NCBI GenBank assembly: GCA_046318115.1
Contig: JBKCVA010000086.1
Span: 1-9,912, forward strand
Length of the DNA: 9,912 nt
Source: Aquimonas sp046318115
GTDB taxonomy: Bacteria; Pseudomonadota; Gammaproteobacteria; Xanthomonadales; Xanthomonadaceae
Direction of reading: 5' to 3'
This document shows positions 1 through 7,270 of this stretch, piece after piece. The position numbers and the translations under genes were made by a program. The notes under the pieces were generated by a model. That model made no database searches. It worked only from the letters and a program-made list of their open reading frames with translations, and was not told the origin of the DNA. Each line of letters starts with the position of its first letter. Position 1 is the first letter of the stretch.

Positions 1-525
1 ATCCTCGGCATCGACCCCGGCTCGGTCCGCACCGGCGTCGGCATTGTGGATGCCGACAGCACCGGCCGCTGCGTGCATGTGCATCACGAGGCGCTTCACG
101 TGGGACTGGAGGACGAGTTCCCGAAGCGCCTGCGCGGGATTCTCGACGGCCTGTGGTCGCTGATCGATCGCTTCGCCCCGCATGAGGTCGCGATCGAGCG
201 CGTGTTCCTGTCGCGCAATCCGGACTCGGCGCTGAAGCTGGGCCAGGCGAGAGGCGCGGCGATCTGCGCGGTGGTGGCGCGCGATATCGGCGTGCACGAA
301 TACTCGCCGATGCAGATCAAAGGCGCCGTGGTCGGCCGCGGTGCCGCCGACAAGGCCCAGGTGCAGCATATGGTCGGCGTGCTGCTGGGCATCGACGGCA
401 AACTGCAGGCCGATGCCGCCGACGCGCTGGCGGTGGCGATCACCCACGCGCATACCCGAACCCTGGCCGCCCGCACTGGCGTGGCGGCGTCCCAACTCAT
501 TCGACGTCGAGGCAGCAGACGATGA
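1..525 (+). CDS. ruvC: RuvC, crossover junction endodeoxyribonuclease (5' partial)
   Basis: RuvC is the Holliday-junction resolvase that cuts symmetrically across a four-way junction, acting with the RuvAB branch-migration motor. The reading frame is open from base 1 and starts inside the conserved N-terminal motif ILGIDPGS, so only the first one to few residues are missing. All four acidic catalytic positions of the family can be seen: Asp in GIDPGS (visible residue 5), Glu in VAIERVF (visible residue 66), and the two Asp of the C-terminal motif QADAADALAVAITH. The segment KGAVVGRGAADKAQVQHMV is also typical. Its stop overlaps the ruvA start (ATGA at 522-525), so the two genes are almost certainly translationally coupled. 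A GTG at 46 lies inside the conserved domain and is not the real start. The protein looks intact and functional apart from the window edge. Confidence 0.97.
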   Translation: MLGIDPGSVRTGVGIVDADSTGRCVHVHHEALHVGLEDEFPKRLRGILDGLWSLIDRFAPHEVAIERVFLSRNPDSALKLGQARGAAICAVVARDIGVHEYSPMQIKGAVVGRGAADKAQVQHMVGVLLGIDGKLQADAADALAVAITHAHTRTLAARTGVAASQLIRRRGSRR

Positions 526-1124
526 TCGGTCGCTTGCGCGGCACCCTGATCCACAAGGCCCCTCCGCAGATCGTGGTCGACGTGCACGGCGTCGGCTACG
601 AGCTGGAGGCGCCGATGAGCACCTTCTACGACCTGCCCGAGATCGGCCGCGAGGTCAGCCTGTTCACCCACTACGCGCAGAAAGAGGACTCGGTTTCCCT
701 CTACGGCTTTCTGAAGGACGGCGAGCGCCGGCTGTTCCGCGAACTGCAGAAGGTCACCGGCATCGGCGCCAAGATCGCGCTGGCCGTGCTGTCAGGCGTG
801 TCGGTGGACGAGTTCGCGCGCCTGCTGCAGGCCGGTGACGTGACGGCGCTCACGCGCATTCCCGGCATCGGCAAGAAGACCGCCGAACGCATGCTGGTCG
901 AGCTGCGCGACAAGGCGTCCAACATGGGCGGCAGCGGTCTGAGCTTCGTGCCCTCCCCCGGCGCGGCCGTGCCCACGGACCCCTTGAGCGAGGCGATCGT
1001 CGCTCTGCAGCAGTTGGGCTACAAGGGCGTGGAAGCCCAGCGCATGGCCGAGAAGGCCCGCGAGGAAGGCGACACAGCAGAGGCGATCATTCGCAAGGCG
1101 CTGAAGTCCGCCCTGCGCACCTGA
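522..1124 (+). CDS. ruvA: RuvA, Holliday junction DNA helicase subunit
   Basis: RuvA binds the four-way junction as a tetramer and loads the RuvB hexameric motor for branch migration. The product has 200 residues, close to the roughly 200 usual for the family. It has the N-terminal OB-fold (MIGRLRGTLIHKAPPQIVVD and onward), then two helix-hairpin-helix motifs that contact DNA backbone: VTGIGAKIALAVLSG at about residues 78-92 and IPGIGKKTAERM at about 113-124. A low-complexity linker (about 145-160) leads to the C-terminal RuvB-contacting helices (ALQQLGYKGVEAQRMAEKA and onward). The start is fixed by the ATGA overlap with ruvC and a GAGG at 509-512. The usual partner ruvB is not downstream: the next gene is an unrelated secreted nuclease after a 309-bp gap. 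Confidence 0.97.
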   Translation: MIGRLRGTLIHKAPPQIVVDVHGVGYELEAPMSTFYDLPEIGREVSLFTHYAQKEDSVSLYGFLKDGERRLFRELQKVTGIGAKIALAVLSGVSVDEFARLLQAGDVTALTRIPGIGKKTAERMLVELRDKASNMGGSGLSFVPSPGAAVPTDPLSEAIVALQQLGYKGVEAQRMAEKAREEGDTAEAIIRKALKSALRT

Positions 1125-1244
1125 GCGCCGCCGGTACCGGGGCACGCGCGTCGTCGCTGCGAGCAGGACGCATCCCTTGCCGGCACCGAGGGCCATCGCC
1201 TGTCCCCGATTCGCCGGGGCGGCGCACCGCCTCAGCCTGCTGAA

Positions 1245-1273
1245 AAGACAGCGTCGCAAACGCCCGCTATGCT
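1245..1273 (+). promoter_or_regulatory. candidate sigma-70 promoter for the nuclease gene
   Basis: AAGACA (1245-1250) and TATGCT (1268-1273) are separated by 17 bases. Each matches its consensus hexamer at four of six positions. The surrounding sequence is unusually AT-rich for this window (TGAAAAGACAGCGTCGCAAA). It would give a leader of about 150 bases. This is a weak pattern match only. Confidence 0.25.
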
Positions 1274-1423
1274 TCGCGGTTCCTTCGTTCGGGCGCGGCG
1301 CCCGGCGAAGCTTTCGCCCGTTCGGGCCGCACCGCATGCGCGGGCGGCGTCAGCGCGAGGCCGCGCACCGCCCCACCGGGGCGGCGTCGATGCCCCCGTC
1401 AGCGGGCCCACACTCTGCAAGCT

Positions 1424-1428
1424 GGGGG
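1424..1428 (+). promoter_or_regulatory. ribosome binding site that fixes the nuclease start
   Basis: GGGGG lies 5 bases before the ATG at 1434, and that ATG opens a classical Sec signal peptide. This supports 1434 rather than the upstream in-frame start at 1269. Confidence 0.5.
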
Positions 1429-1433
1429 TTCAG

Positions 1434-3656
1434 ATGCGCATCGTCTCCGGCCGCGCGCTCGCGTCGGTCGCGTTCCTGTTTTCGTGTGCGGCCCTGCCGC
1501 AGCTCGCCACCGCACAGGCGGTGGACTTCAATGGTGGCTACAGCCAGGACTTCGACACGCTGGCCAGCAGCGGCAGCAGTGCCGCCCTGCCCGCCGGCTG
1601 GGCGATCGCCGAGGCCGGCACCAGCAGCAACAACAACGGCCAGTACCAGGCAGGCGACGGCAGCAGCAACAGCGGCGACACCTGGAGCTACGGCAGCACC
1701 GGCTCCACTGAGCGCGCGCTGGGCAGCATCCTCTCGGGCAGCCTGAACAGCCGCTTCGGCGTGCAGCTGGTCAACCGCAGCGGCGGCAGCCTGTCGTCGG
1801 TGTCGATCAACTACATCGCCGAGCAGTGGCGCCTCGGCACCGCCGCGCGCGTCGATCGTCTCGACTTCGAGTACAGCTTGAACGCCACGGGCGTGGGGGA
1901 TACGGCCGCCACTTGGACGGCGTTCGACCCCCTCGATGCCGTCGCTCCGGTCACCGCCGGCACGCTGGGCGCGCTGGATGGCAACGCCGCCGCGAACCGG
2001 ATCGCCGTGAGCGGCAACCTGACCGGCCTCAACTGGGGCGCGGATCAGGTGCTGTGGATCCGCTGGATCGACTTCAACGCCAGCAGCAATGACGACGGCG
2101 TCGCCATCGATGACCTCGTCATCGGCACCCTGGCGGATACGCCGCCCAGCCTGGTTTCAACCACCCCGGCGAACAATGCCACCAACGTGGCCGTCACCCA
2201 GGCCCCGCGTCTGCGCTTCTCCGAGGGCGTTGATCTCAACGCCGCCGCCGTCAGCTTCAGCTGTGGCGGCAATGCAGTCGCCTTCAGCAGCAACAGCCCG
2301 GCCAGCGAGATCGTGCTGACGCCGAACAGCGCGCTGCCCTACTCGGCGAACTGCAGCCTGAGCATTCCGGCGGCGGCCATCACCGACCGCGACGGCACGC
2401 CGGAGCCGCTGGCTGCTGATGTCACGCTGGCCTTCGCTACCGAAGCCGATCTGCCCCCGCAGGTCGTGTCGACCACGCCCGCCAATGGCGCCACGGGCGT
2501 TGCACCTGCGGTGACGCCGACGGTGCAGTTCAGCGAGCCGGTCAACCTGACGGCCCCGGCCTTCAGCCTGGAATGCGATACCGGCGGTGCGGTATCGATC
2601 AACCATCCGGCGAGCGGCCAGACGGTCACGCTGTCGCCGCAGGCCCTGCTGCAGGAGGGAGACCGCTGCACGCTGCGCATCCTCGCCAGCCAGATCCGCG
2701 ACGCCACCGGCCAGGCGCTGCCGGCCGATCGCGAGATCAGCTTCCAGGTCAGCGCGGGCGTCGGCGACTACTACGCCCAGGTCAACACGAGCAGCCCCGA
2801 GCAGCTGCGCTGCTCGCTGCACGCGACCATCCGCGGCCATACCGCGTTCCCCTACTCGGGCACGGGCGTCACCAGCACCTGGACGATCCTGGAGCTGGCC
2901 GAGGAGGATCCCAACGACCCGACCCGGATCATCGACGCCTATCGCAACCGCAAGTACCTGAAGGGCAGCGACCGCGCCGGCACCGGCAGCGGCATCACCT
3001 ACAACCGCGAGCACAGCTGGCCGAACTCGCTGGGCTTTCCCAGCCAGACGGACGCACAGGGCCGGCCGAACGCGCCCTACACCGACACCCACATGCTGTA
3101 TCTGACCGATACCGGCTACAACGCCGACCGCGGCAACAAGCCCTATGCGGCCTGCGCGCAGAGCAGCGGCTGCACCGAGCGCCCGACCGAGCTGAACCTG
3201 GGCGTCGGCGGCGGTACCGGTGTGTACCCGGGCAACTCGAACTGGTTCGATGGCAGCAGCTATGAGGTCTGGAGCGCGCGCAAGGGCGATTTCGCCCGCA
3301 CCATCCTGTACATGGCGATCCGCTACGAAGGCGGCAGCCATCCCGTGACCGGTCAGGCCGAGCCGGATCTGGAGCTCACCGACAACCGCGCGCTGATCGT
3401 CGGCACCACCTCCTCGCCGGCCTACATGGGGCTGATGAGCACCGTGCTGGCCTGGCACCAGGCCGACCCGCCGGATGCCGCCGAGCGCCGCCGCAACGAC
3501 GTGGTGTTCTCCTTCCAGGGCAATCGCAATCCCTTTATCGACCGCCCGGAGTGGGGCACGCTGGCCTTGTTCACCAGCAATCGCCCGGCAACCTGCCAGC
3601 TGGTGACGCCGGTGCAGCCGGCGATCTTCGCCAACGGTTTCGAAGCGCTGAACTGA
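1434..3656 (+). CDS. secreted multidomain endonuclease I family nuclease
   Basis: A 740-residue exported protein, probably an extracellular or surface DNase/RNase. A Sec signal peptide (MRIVSGRALASVAFLFSCAA, cleavage near AQA|VD at residue 29) leads to a beta-sandwich region (about 30-234) that starts with FNGGYSQDFDTLASS and ends DDGVAIDDLVIGT. Two tandem Ig-like Big_5-type domains follow (about 235-338 and 339-440); both contain VSTTPAN-ATxVA and FSEx-V and one cysteine pair each. The C-terminal part (about 443-725) is an endonuclease I (EndA/Vvn) domain. It has YNREHSWP (His527 as probable general base, Glu526 as metal ligand), ADRGN (Asn568, probable second ligand), GDFARTILYMAIRY and NPFIDRPEW (699-707). 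The mature protein has eight cysteines, so it should depend on periplasmic disulfide formation. It ends IFANGFEALN, a tail I recall from secreted Xanthomonadales proteins. The gene stands alone, followed by a hairpin. The fold is secure; its physiological target is not known from sequence. Confidence 0.88.
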   Translation: MRIVSGRALASVAFLFSCAALPQLATAQAVDFNGGYSQDFDTLASSGSSAALPAGWAIAEAGTSSNNNGQYQAGDGSSNSGDTWSYGSTGSTERALGSILSGSLNSRFGVQLVNRSGGSLSSVSINYIAEQWRLGTAARVDRLDFEYSLNATGVGDTAATWTAFDPLDAVAPVTAGTLGALDGNAAANRIAVSGNLTGLNWGADQVLWIRWIDFNASSNDDGVAIDDLVIGTLADTPPSLVSTTPANNATNVAVTQAPRLRFSEGVDLNAAAVSFSCGGNAVAFSSNSPASEIVLTPNSALPYSANCSLSIPAAAITDRDGTPEPLAADVTLAFATEADLPPQVVSTTPANGATGVAPAVTPTVQFSEPVNLTAPAFSLECDTGGAVSINHPASGQTVTLSPQALLQEGDRCTLRILASQIRDATGQALPADREISFQVSAGVGDYYAQVNTSSPEQLRCSLHATIRGHTAFPYSGTGVTSTWTILELAEEDPNDPTRIIDAYRNRKYLKGSDRAGTGSGITYNREHSWPNSLGFPSQTDAQGRPNAPYTDTHMLYLTDTGYNADRGNKPYAACAQSSGCTERPTELNLGVGGGTGVYPGNSNWFDGSSYEVWSARKGDFARTILYMAIRYEGGSHPVTGQAEPDLELTDNRALIVGTTSSPAYMGLMSTVLAWHQADPPDAAERRRNDVVFSFQGNRNPFIDRPEWGTLALFTSNRPATCQLVTPVQPAIFANGFEALN

Positions 3657-3669
3657 TCGCGGCACGCCG

Positions 3670-3701
3670 CCGGCCCCGCCCGCTTGAACGGGCGGGGCCG
3701 G
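3670..3701 (+). terminator. terminator-like hairpin after the nuclease gene
   Basis: A perfect 13-bp GC-only stem (CCGGCCCCGCCCG, 3670-3682, pairing with 3689-3701) with a 6-base loop (CTTGAA) begins 13 bases after the nuclease stop. No T-tract follows (GTGACGCT), so it is not a textbook intrinsic terminator. It may stop transcription less efficiently or protect the mRNA 3' end. Confidence 0.6.
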
Positions 3702-3830
3702 TGACGCTCACGGGCCCGCCGCAGCCCGATTCGCTAAGCTTCGCGTCCCTTGCGCCCGCCCGGGCGAACCAAACGCACCGGCCGCGGTCTGGCCCCGACC
3801 GCCGCGCACCTTGCCTCGACGCGAACCACC

Positions 3831-6050
3831 ATGCCCCTGATCCTCCGCCTTGCCGGCCTGCTGCTGCTTCTTGCCAGCCGCAGTACCCCCGCCATCGACG
3901 ATTCCGAGCTGCTGCCCATCGACGAGGCCTTCCGGCTGGAGGCGCGCGCGCTCGATGCCGAATCCGTCGAGTTGCGCTGGCAGATCGCCGAGGGCTACTA
4001 CCTGTATCGCCATCGCACCGGCGCAGAAGCCGACGGCGAAGGGCTCTCGGCCGGCGAGCTGGCGATGCCGCCCGGCACGCCCTACACCGACGACTTCTTC
4101 GGCGATGTCGAAACCTACCGCGGCGAGCTGATCGCGCGTCTCGACGGCGTGCGCGCCGGGCCGGACGGTCGCCTGCCGCTCAAGGTGCGCTACCAGGGCT
4201 GCGCCGACGTCGGTATCTGCTACCCGCCGCACACCCAGGCCATCGAGGTGCAGCTGCCCTTGGCGACCGCGACCGCGACGGGCTTGCCCCCAGCGCCTGC
4301 AGCAGGCGGCTTGCCGGGTCTTCCGGCGCCGAGCGCACCCCCGCTGATCGGCGAGACCGGCCTGCTGCCCGCGACCTCGAATCCGTTGAACGTGGATGCA
4401 GCGCCGACCGAGACCGCGCCGCTGCCCGAGGCCGAAGCCTTCCAGTTCGAGGCGATTGCCGACGGCCCGGAATCCCTGCTGCTGCGGATCACGCCGGCAC
4501 GCGGCTACTACGTCTACCGCGACCGCTCGGGCTTCCGCATCGAAGGTGAGGAAGCCACCGCCGGCGAGCCGCGCTGGCCGCCGGGGGTCAGCCATCGCGA
4601 TGAGCACTTCGGCGAGGTGCTGGTCTACTTCGATCCTGTCGAGATCGAGCTGCCGATCGCCCGCGCCACGGGCGCAGCAGCCCAGATCACCGTGGTCGCC
4701 GAGTTCCAGGGCTGTCAGACCGAGGGCATCTGCTACCCGCCGATGACCCGCCGCATCCCCCTCGACCTGCCCGCGGGCGCGGCCCGCGAGCTGCCGCCGG
4801 AAGATGTCGCGCGCACGCAGCCGCCGGCCACGGACCTTGGCCTCGGCGCCGTGCTGCTGGCCCTGCTCGGCGCGGTGGCCGGCGGCCTGATCCTGAACCT
4901 GATGCCCTGCGTACTGCCGGTGCTGTCGCTGAAGGCGATCGGTCTCGCGCAAAGTGGCGAGAGCGCGCAGAAGGCGCGCGCGCACGCGCTCTGGTACACC
5001 GCCGGCGTGCTGGTCAGCTTCGCCGCGCTCGGCGCGCTGGCGCTGGGCCTGCGTGCGGCCGGCGAGGCCCTCGGCTGGGGCTTCCAGCTGCAGCAGCCGC
5101 TGTTCGTCGGCTTCGTGGTCTATGTGATGTTCGCGGTCGGCCTCTCGCTGTCCGGCGTGTTCACGCTGGGCGGCGGCATCGCCGGCGTCGGCCAGGGCCT
5201 GACCCAGCGCAGCGGCCCGGCCGGCGACTTCTTCACCGGCGTGCTGGCGGTGGTGGTGGCCAGCCCCTGCACCGCGCCCTTCATGGGCCCGGCCCTGGCC
5301 TTTGCCTTTACCGCACCGGCCTGGCTGGGCATCGCCCTGTTCCTCGCGCTGGGCCTTGGGCTCGCCCTGCCCTTCCTGCTGATCGGCTTCGTGCCGGCGC
5401 TGGCGCAAAGCCTGCCCAAGCCCGGCGCGTGGATGGAGACCTTCAAGAACATCCTCGCCTTCCCGATGTACCTCACGGCCGTGTGGCTGCTGTGGGTGCT
5501 GGGCAACCAGCGCGGCATGGATGCAGTGGCCCTGGCCCTGATCGGCCTCGTCGTGCTGGCCGCCGGCCTGTGGGCCTTCGAGCGCAGCCGCTACGCCGAG
5601 AAGGGCGCGGCGCGCGCGCTGGCCTGGCTGCTGATCGCCGCGTCTGCCGTGCCGCTGCTGATGGTTGAACGCCTGCCGACGCCGAGTGCTGCGGTCCAAG
5701 CCGAAGGCGTCGAACCCTACTCGGCGCAGCGTCTGGCCGCGCTGCGCAGCGAAGGCCGCACCGTCTTCGTCAACATGACCGCCGACTGGTGCGTGACCTG
5801 CAAGGCCAACGAGGCCCGCGTGCTCTCGCAGCCGGTCTTCAAGGACGCGCTGGCTGCGGCGAATGCGGTCTACATGGTCGGCGACTGGACCAATGTCGAC
5901 CCGGCGATCACCGAGTTCCTGGAGCAGCACGGCGCCGTCGGCGTGCCGCTCTACGTGGTGTTCCATGCCGGTGAGCCCGACGGCCGCGTGCTGCCGACGA
6001 TCCTCACCGATGCCACCGTGCAGGCGGCGGTGAACGGAGACGCCCCATGA
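3831..6050 (+). CDS. dsbD: DsbD-family thiol:disulfide interchange protein with duplicated alpha domain
   Basis: An inner-membrane reductase that passes electrons from cytoplasmic thioredoxin through the membrane to periplasmic thiol proteins. The 739 residues start with a signal sequence (MPLILRLAGLLLLLASRSTPA). Two successive DsbD-alpha-like domains follow. The first has YQGCADVGICYPP (Cys124, Cys130) and a cap-loop DDFFG; the second has FQGCQTEGICYPP (Cys295, Cys301) and DEHFG. A Pro/Ala-rich linker joins them. The membrane beta domain (about 335-600, about eight hydrophobic segments) carries the redox pair LMPCVLPVL (Cys360) and ASPCTAPFMG (Cys480). The C-terminal gamma domain is thioredoxin-like with DWCVTCK (Cys654, Cys657). 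E. coli DsbD has about 565 residues and one alpha domain. LMPCVLPVLSLK and TADWCVTCKANE resemble the ScsB-like branch. ATG 3831 is chosen because it opens the signal sequence, although no good Shine-Dalgarno precedes it; a TTG at 3750 would add 27 non-hydrophobic residues. It overlaps the next gene by ATGA. Confidence 0.92.
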   Translation: MPLILRLAGLLLLLASRSTPAIDDSELLPIDEAFRLEARALDAESVELRWQIAEGYYLYRHRTGAEADGEGLSAGELAMPPGTPYTDDFFGDVETYRGELIARLDGVRAGPDGRLPLKVRYQGCADVGICYPPHTQAIEVQLPLATATATGLPPAPAAGGLPGLPAPSAPPLIGETGLLPATSNPLNVDAAPTETAPLPEAEAFQFEAIADGPESLLLRITPARGYYVYRDRSGFRIEGEEATAGEPRWPPGVSHRDEHFGEVLVYFDPVEIELPIARATGAAAQITVVAEFQGCQTEGICYPPMTRRIPLDLPAGAARELPPEDVARTQPPATDLGLGAVLLALLGAVAGGLILNLMPCVLPVLSLKAIGLAQSGESAQKARAHALWYTAGVLVSFAALGALALGLRAAGEALGWGFQLQQPLFVGFVVYVMFAVGLSLSGVFTLGGGIAGVGQGLTQRSGPAGDFFTGVLAVVVASPCTAPFMGPALAFAFTAPAWLGIALFLALGLGLALPFLLIGFVPALAQSLPKPGAWMETFKNILAFPMYLTAVWLLWVLGNQRGMDAVALALIGLVVLAAGLWAFERSRYAEKGAARALAWLLIAASAVPLLMVERLPTPSAAVQAEGVEPYSAQRLAALRSEGRTVFVNMTADWCVTCKANEARVLSQPVFKDALAAANAVYMVGDWTNVDPAITEFLEQHGAVGVPLYVVFHAGEPDGRVLPTILTDATVQAAVNGDAP

Positions 6051-6595
6051 AGCGCGCACAGATGGCGGTGATCGTGGGCTTCGCCCTGGTCGGCGGCATC
6101 GGCGGCGTGCTGCTGGGTCGCCACTTCGCCACACCCAGCGCACCGCCGCTGCCGCAGGGCACGCTGGTGCTGGAAGAAGGCGCCAAGCGCCCGGACGCCG
6201 AGCTGCGCCGGCTCGACGGCAGCACGGTCAAGCTCAGCGACTTCGACGGCCGGCCGCTGCTGATCAACTTCTGGGCAACCTGGTGCCCGCCCTGCATCGA
6301 AGAGTTGCCTCTGCTCGATGCCCTGCACCAGCGCAGCGGCGCCGACGGCCTCCAGGTCATCGGCATCGCGCTCGACGACCCGGCCGCCGTCGAGAAATTC
6401 CTTGGCGAGCTGCCGGTGGAGTTCCCGATGTTCCTGGCCCAACCGGGACGCGTGGATCTCTCGACCACGCTGGGCAACGCCAACTCGGTGCTGCCCTACT
6501 CGGTGCTGATCGACGCCGAAGGCCACATCGCCAAGCGCAAGTTCGGCGCCTTCAGCGAAGCCAGCCTGCGCGAGTGGGTCGCGGGCTACGAGTAA
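6047..6595 (+). CDS. membrane-anchored TlpA/ResA-like periplasmic thioredoxin
   Basis: A 182-residue thiol-disulfide oxidoreductase of the TlpA/ResA/DsbE group. An uncleaved N-terminal membrane anchor (about residues 6-24, VIVGFALVGGIGGVLLG) is followed by a short Pro-rich linker. The redoxin fold comes next, opening with PDAELRRLDGSTVKLSDFDG, with active site FWATWCPPC (Cys80, Cys83) and the conserved cis-proline in LPYSVLID (Pro150). The start overlaps the dsbD stop (ATGA) and has GGAGA at 6036-6040, six bases upstream, so the two proteins are made together. Context suggests it is a direct periplasmic partner of the DsbD next door. TlpA/DsbE proteins serve cytochrome c maturation, copper-site assembly or general thiol reduction; which applies here cannot be decided, as no ccm or cox genes are in the window. 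It could also be called redoxin-domain protein. Confidence 0.9.
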   Translation: MKRAQMAVIVGFALVGGIGGVLLGRHFATPSAPPLPQGTLVLEEGAKRPDAELRRLDGSTVKLSDFDGRPLLINFWATWCPPCIEELPLLDALHQRSGADGLQVIGIALDDPAAVEKFLGELPVEFPMFLAQPGRVDLSTTLGNANSVLPYSVLIDAEGHIAKRKFGAFSEASLREWVAGYE

Positions 6596-6635
6596 GCGCG
6601 CAGCGCGGCACGGACCAGCGTGGATCGCCGGTCTT

Positions 6636-7262
6636 CTACTCGGATCGCGATCGAAGCCGCATCGCCGCGGCCAAAGCCGCGGCACCTGCATCCGGTGCGG
6701 CCCGCAGCCCGGCGATCACGCCCTCGCGATTCGCGACGGGGTGGTTCTGGCTGAGCTTGGCCTTGGCCTCGATGCGCTCGATGTCGATGCGCAAGCCGAC
6801 GATGGCGCGCAGCAGGGCCTCGGTGTACTCCGGCGGAGCATCGGCGACCTGCCAGGGCTCGGCGCGCGCGGCCTCCATGTGCCGGGTCAGGGCATCCACA
6901 CGCGCGTGCAGCGTCGCTGCATCGTGCTGCCAGCGCACGCGCCCGTGGACGACGACGGCCTCGTAGTTCCAGGTCGGAACCACCTTGCCGTGCTCGCGCT
7001 TGACCGGATACCAGCCCGGATGCACATAGCCCTGGGCGCCGCGGAACACCGCGACCGCACGCGCACCGTCGGTGAAGCGCTGCCACAGCGGATTCGCCCG
7101 GGCGATGTGGCCGATCAGCACGCTGTCGCCTTCGCGCAGCAGCGGCAGCAGGTTGACTTCGCTGCCCTCGCCATCGCTGCACACCAGCGTCGCCAGCGGG
7201 TGCGCGTCGATCAGCGCCAGCGCCGAAGCCTGGTCGAGTTGGAAGGCGCTGGGGGTGTACAT
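6636..7262 (-). CDS. paiB: PaiB-family FMN-binding negative transcriptional regulator / flavin split-barrel protein
   Basis: A 208-residue protein of the PaiB family (FMN-binding split barrel, related to pyridoxamine-phosphate oxidases). Family members are annotated as negative regulators, after Bacillus PaiB, which affects sporulation and protease genes; the biochemical role in proteobacteria is not settled. Signature segments: MYTPSAFQLD at the N-terminus, PLATLV (22-27), GHIARANPLW (51-60), VFRGAQGYVHPGWYP (72-86), VPTWNYEAVVVHG (95-107) and KAKLSQN (167-173). The LLPLL segment (38-42) replaces the HLPxL common in the family, so one usual histidine seems to be absent. The gene converges on the TlpA-like gene with 40 bases between stops. 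Its start codon lies only 8 bases from a GGGATTS repeat tract, and no clear Shine-Dalgarno is seen. A next in-frame start would remove the conserved N-terminus, so 7262 is kept. Confidence 0.9.
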   Translation of the reverse strand: MYTPSAFQLDQASALALIDAHPLATLVCSDGEGSEVNLLPLLREGDSVLIGHIARANPLWQRFTDGARAVAVFRGAQGYVHPGWYPVKREHGKVVPTWNYEAVVVHGRVRWQHDAATLHARVDALTRHMEAARAEPWQVADAPPEYTEALLRAIVGLRIDIERIEAKAKLSQNHPVANREGVIAGLRAAPDAGAAALAAAMRLRSRSE

Positions 7263-7270
7263 GGGGGGCC

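Larger units (their letters stand above)
1125..1433. other. 309-bp intergenic region between ruvA and the nuclease gene
   Basis: No convincing gene is visible. An in-frame upstream extension of the nuclease (from 1269) encodes only Arg/Ala/Pro-rich sequence ahead of the real signal peptide and is best read as leader. The region holds a possible sigma-70 promoter (1245-1273), a repeated CGTTCGGGC (1286-1294 and 1319-1327), and a perfect 7-bp stem with 3-base loop (CCGCCCC-ACC-GGGGCGG, 1368-1384) lying between the candidate promoter and the start codon. No obvious U-tract terminator follows ruvA. Confidence 0.5.

Noticed and set aside
1269..1433. Longer N-terminus for the nuclease starting at 1269
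   Set aside because: The extra 55 residues are Arg/Ala/Pro-rich and would bury the Sec signal peptide that starts at 1434, where a ribosome site is also present.
2157..3665. Minus-strand open frame of 502 codons opposite the nuclease gene
   Set aside because: It mirrors the codon bias of the real gene, shows no recognisable domain, and the + strand carries a signal peptide and catalytic motifs.
3750..3830. TTG start adding 27 residues to DsbD
   Set aside because: The extra residues are basic and non-hydrophobic and precede a complete signal sequence starting at the ATG at 3831.
3708..6143. Minus-strand open frame of 811 codons opposite dsbD
   Set aside because: Gln/Arg/Gly/Ala-rich low-complexity translation with no family motif, antisense to a gene with unmistakable DsbD motifs. 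Long antisense frames are expected in GC-rich DNA.
6596..6635. Bidirectional terminator between the convergent TlpA-like and paiB genes
   Set aside because: Only short, imperfect GC inverted sequences are present in the 40 bases, with no convincing stem or T-tract.
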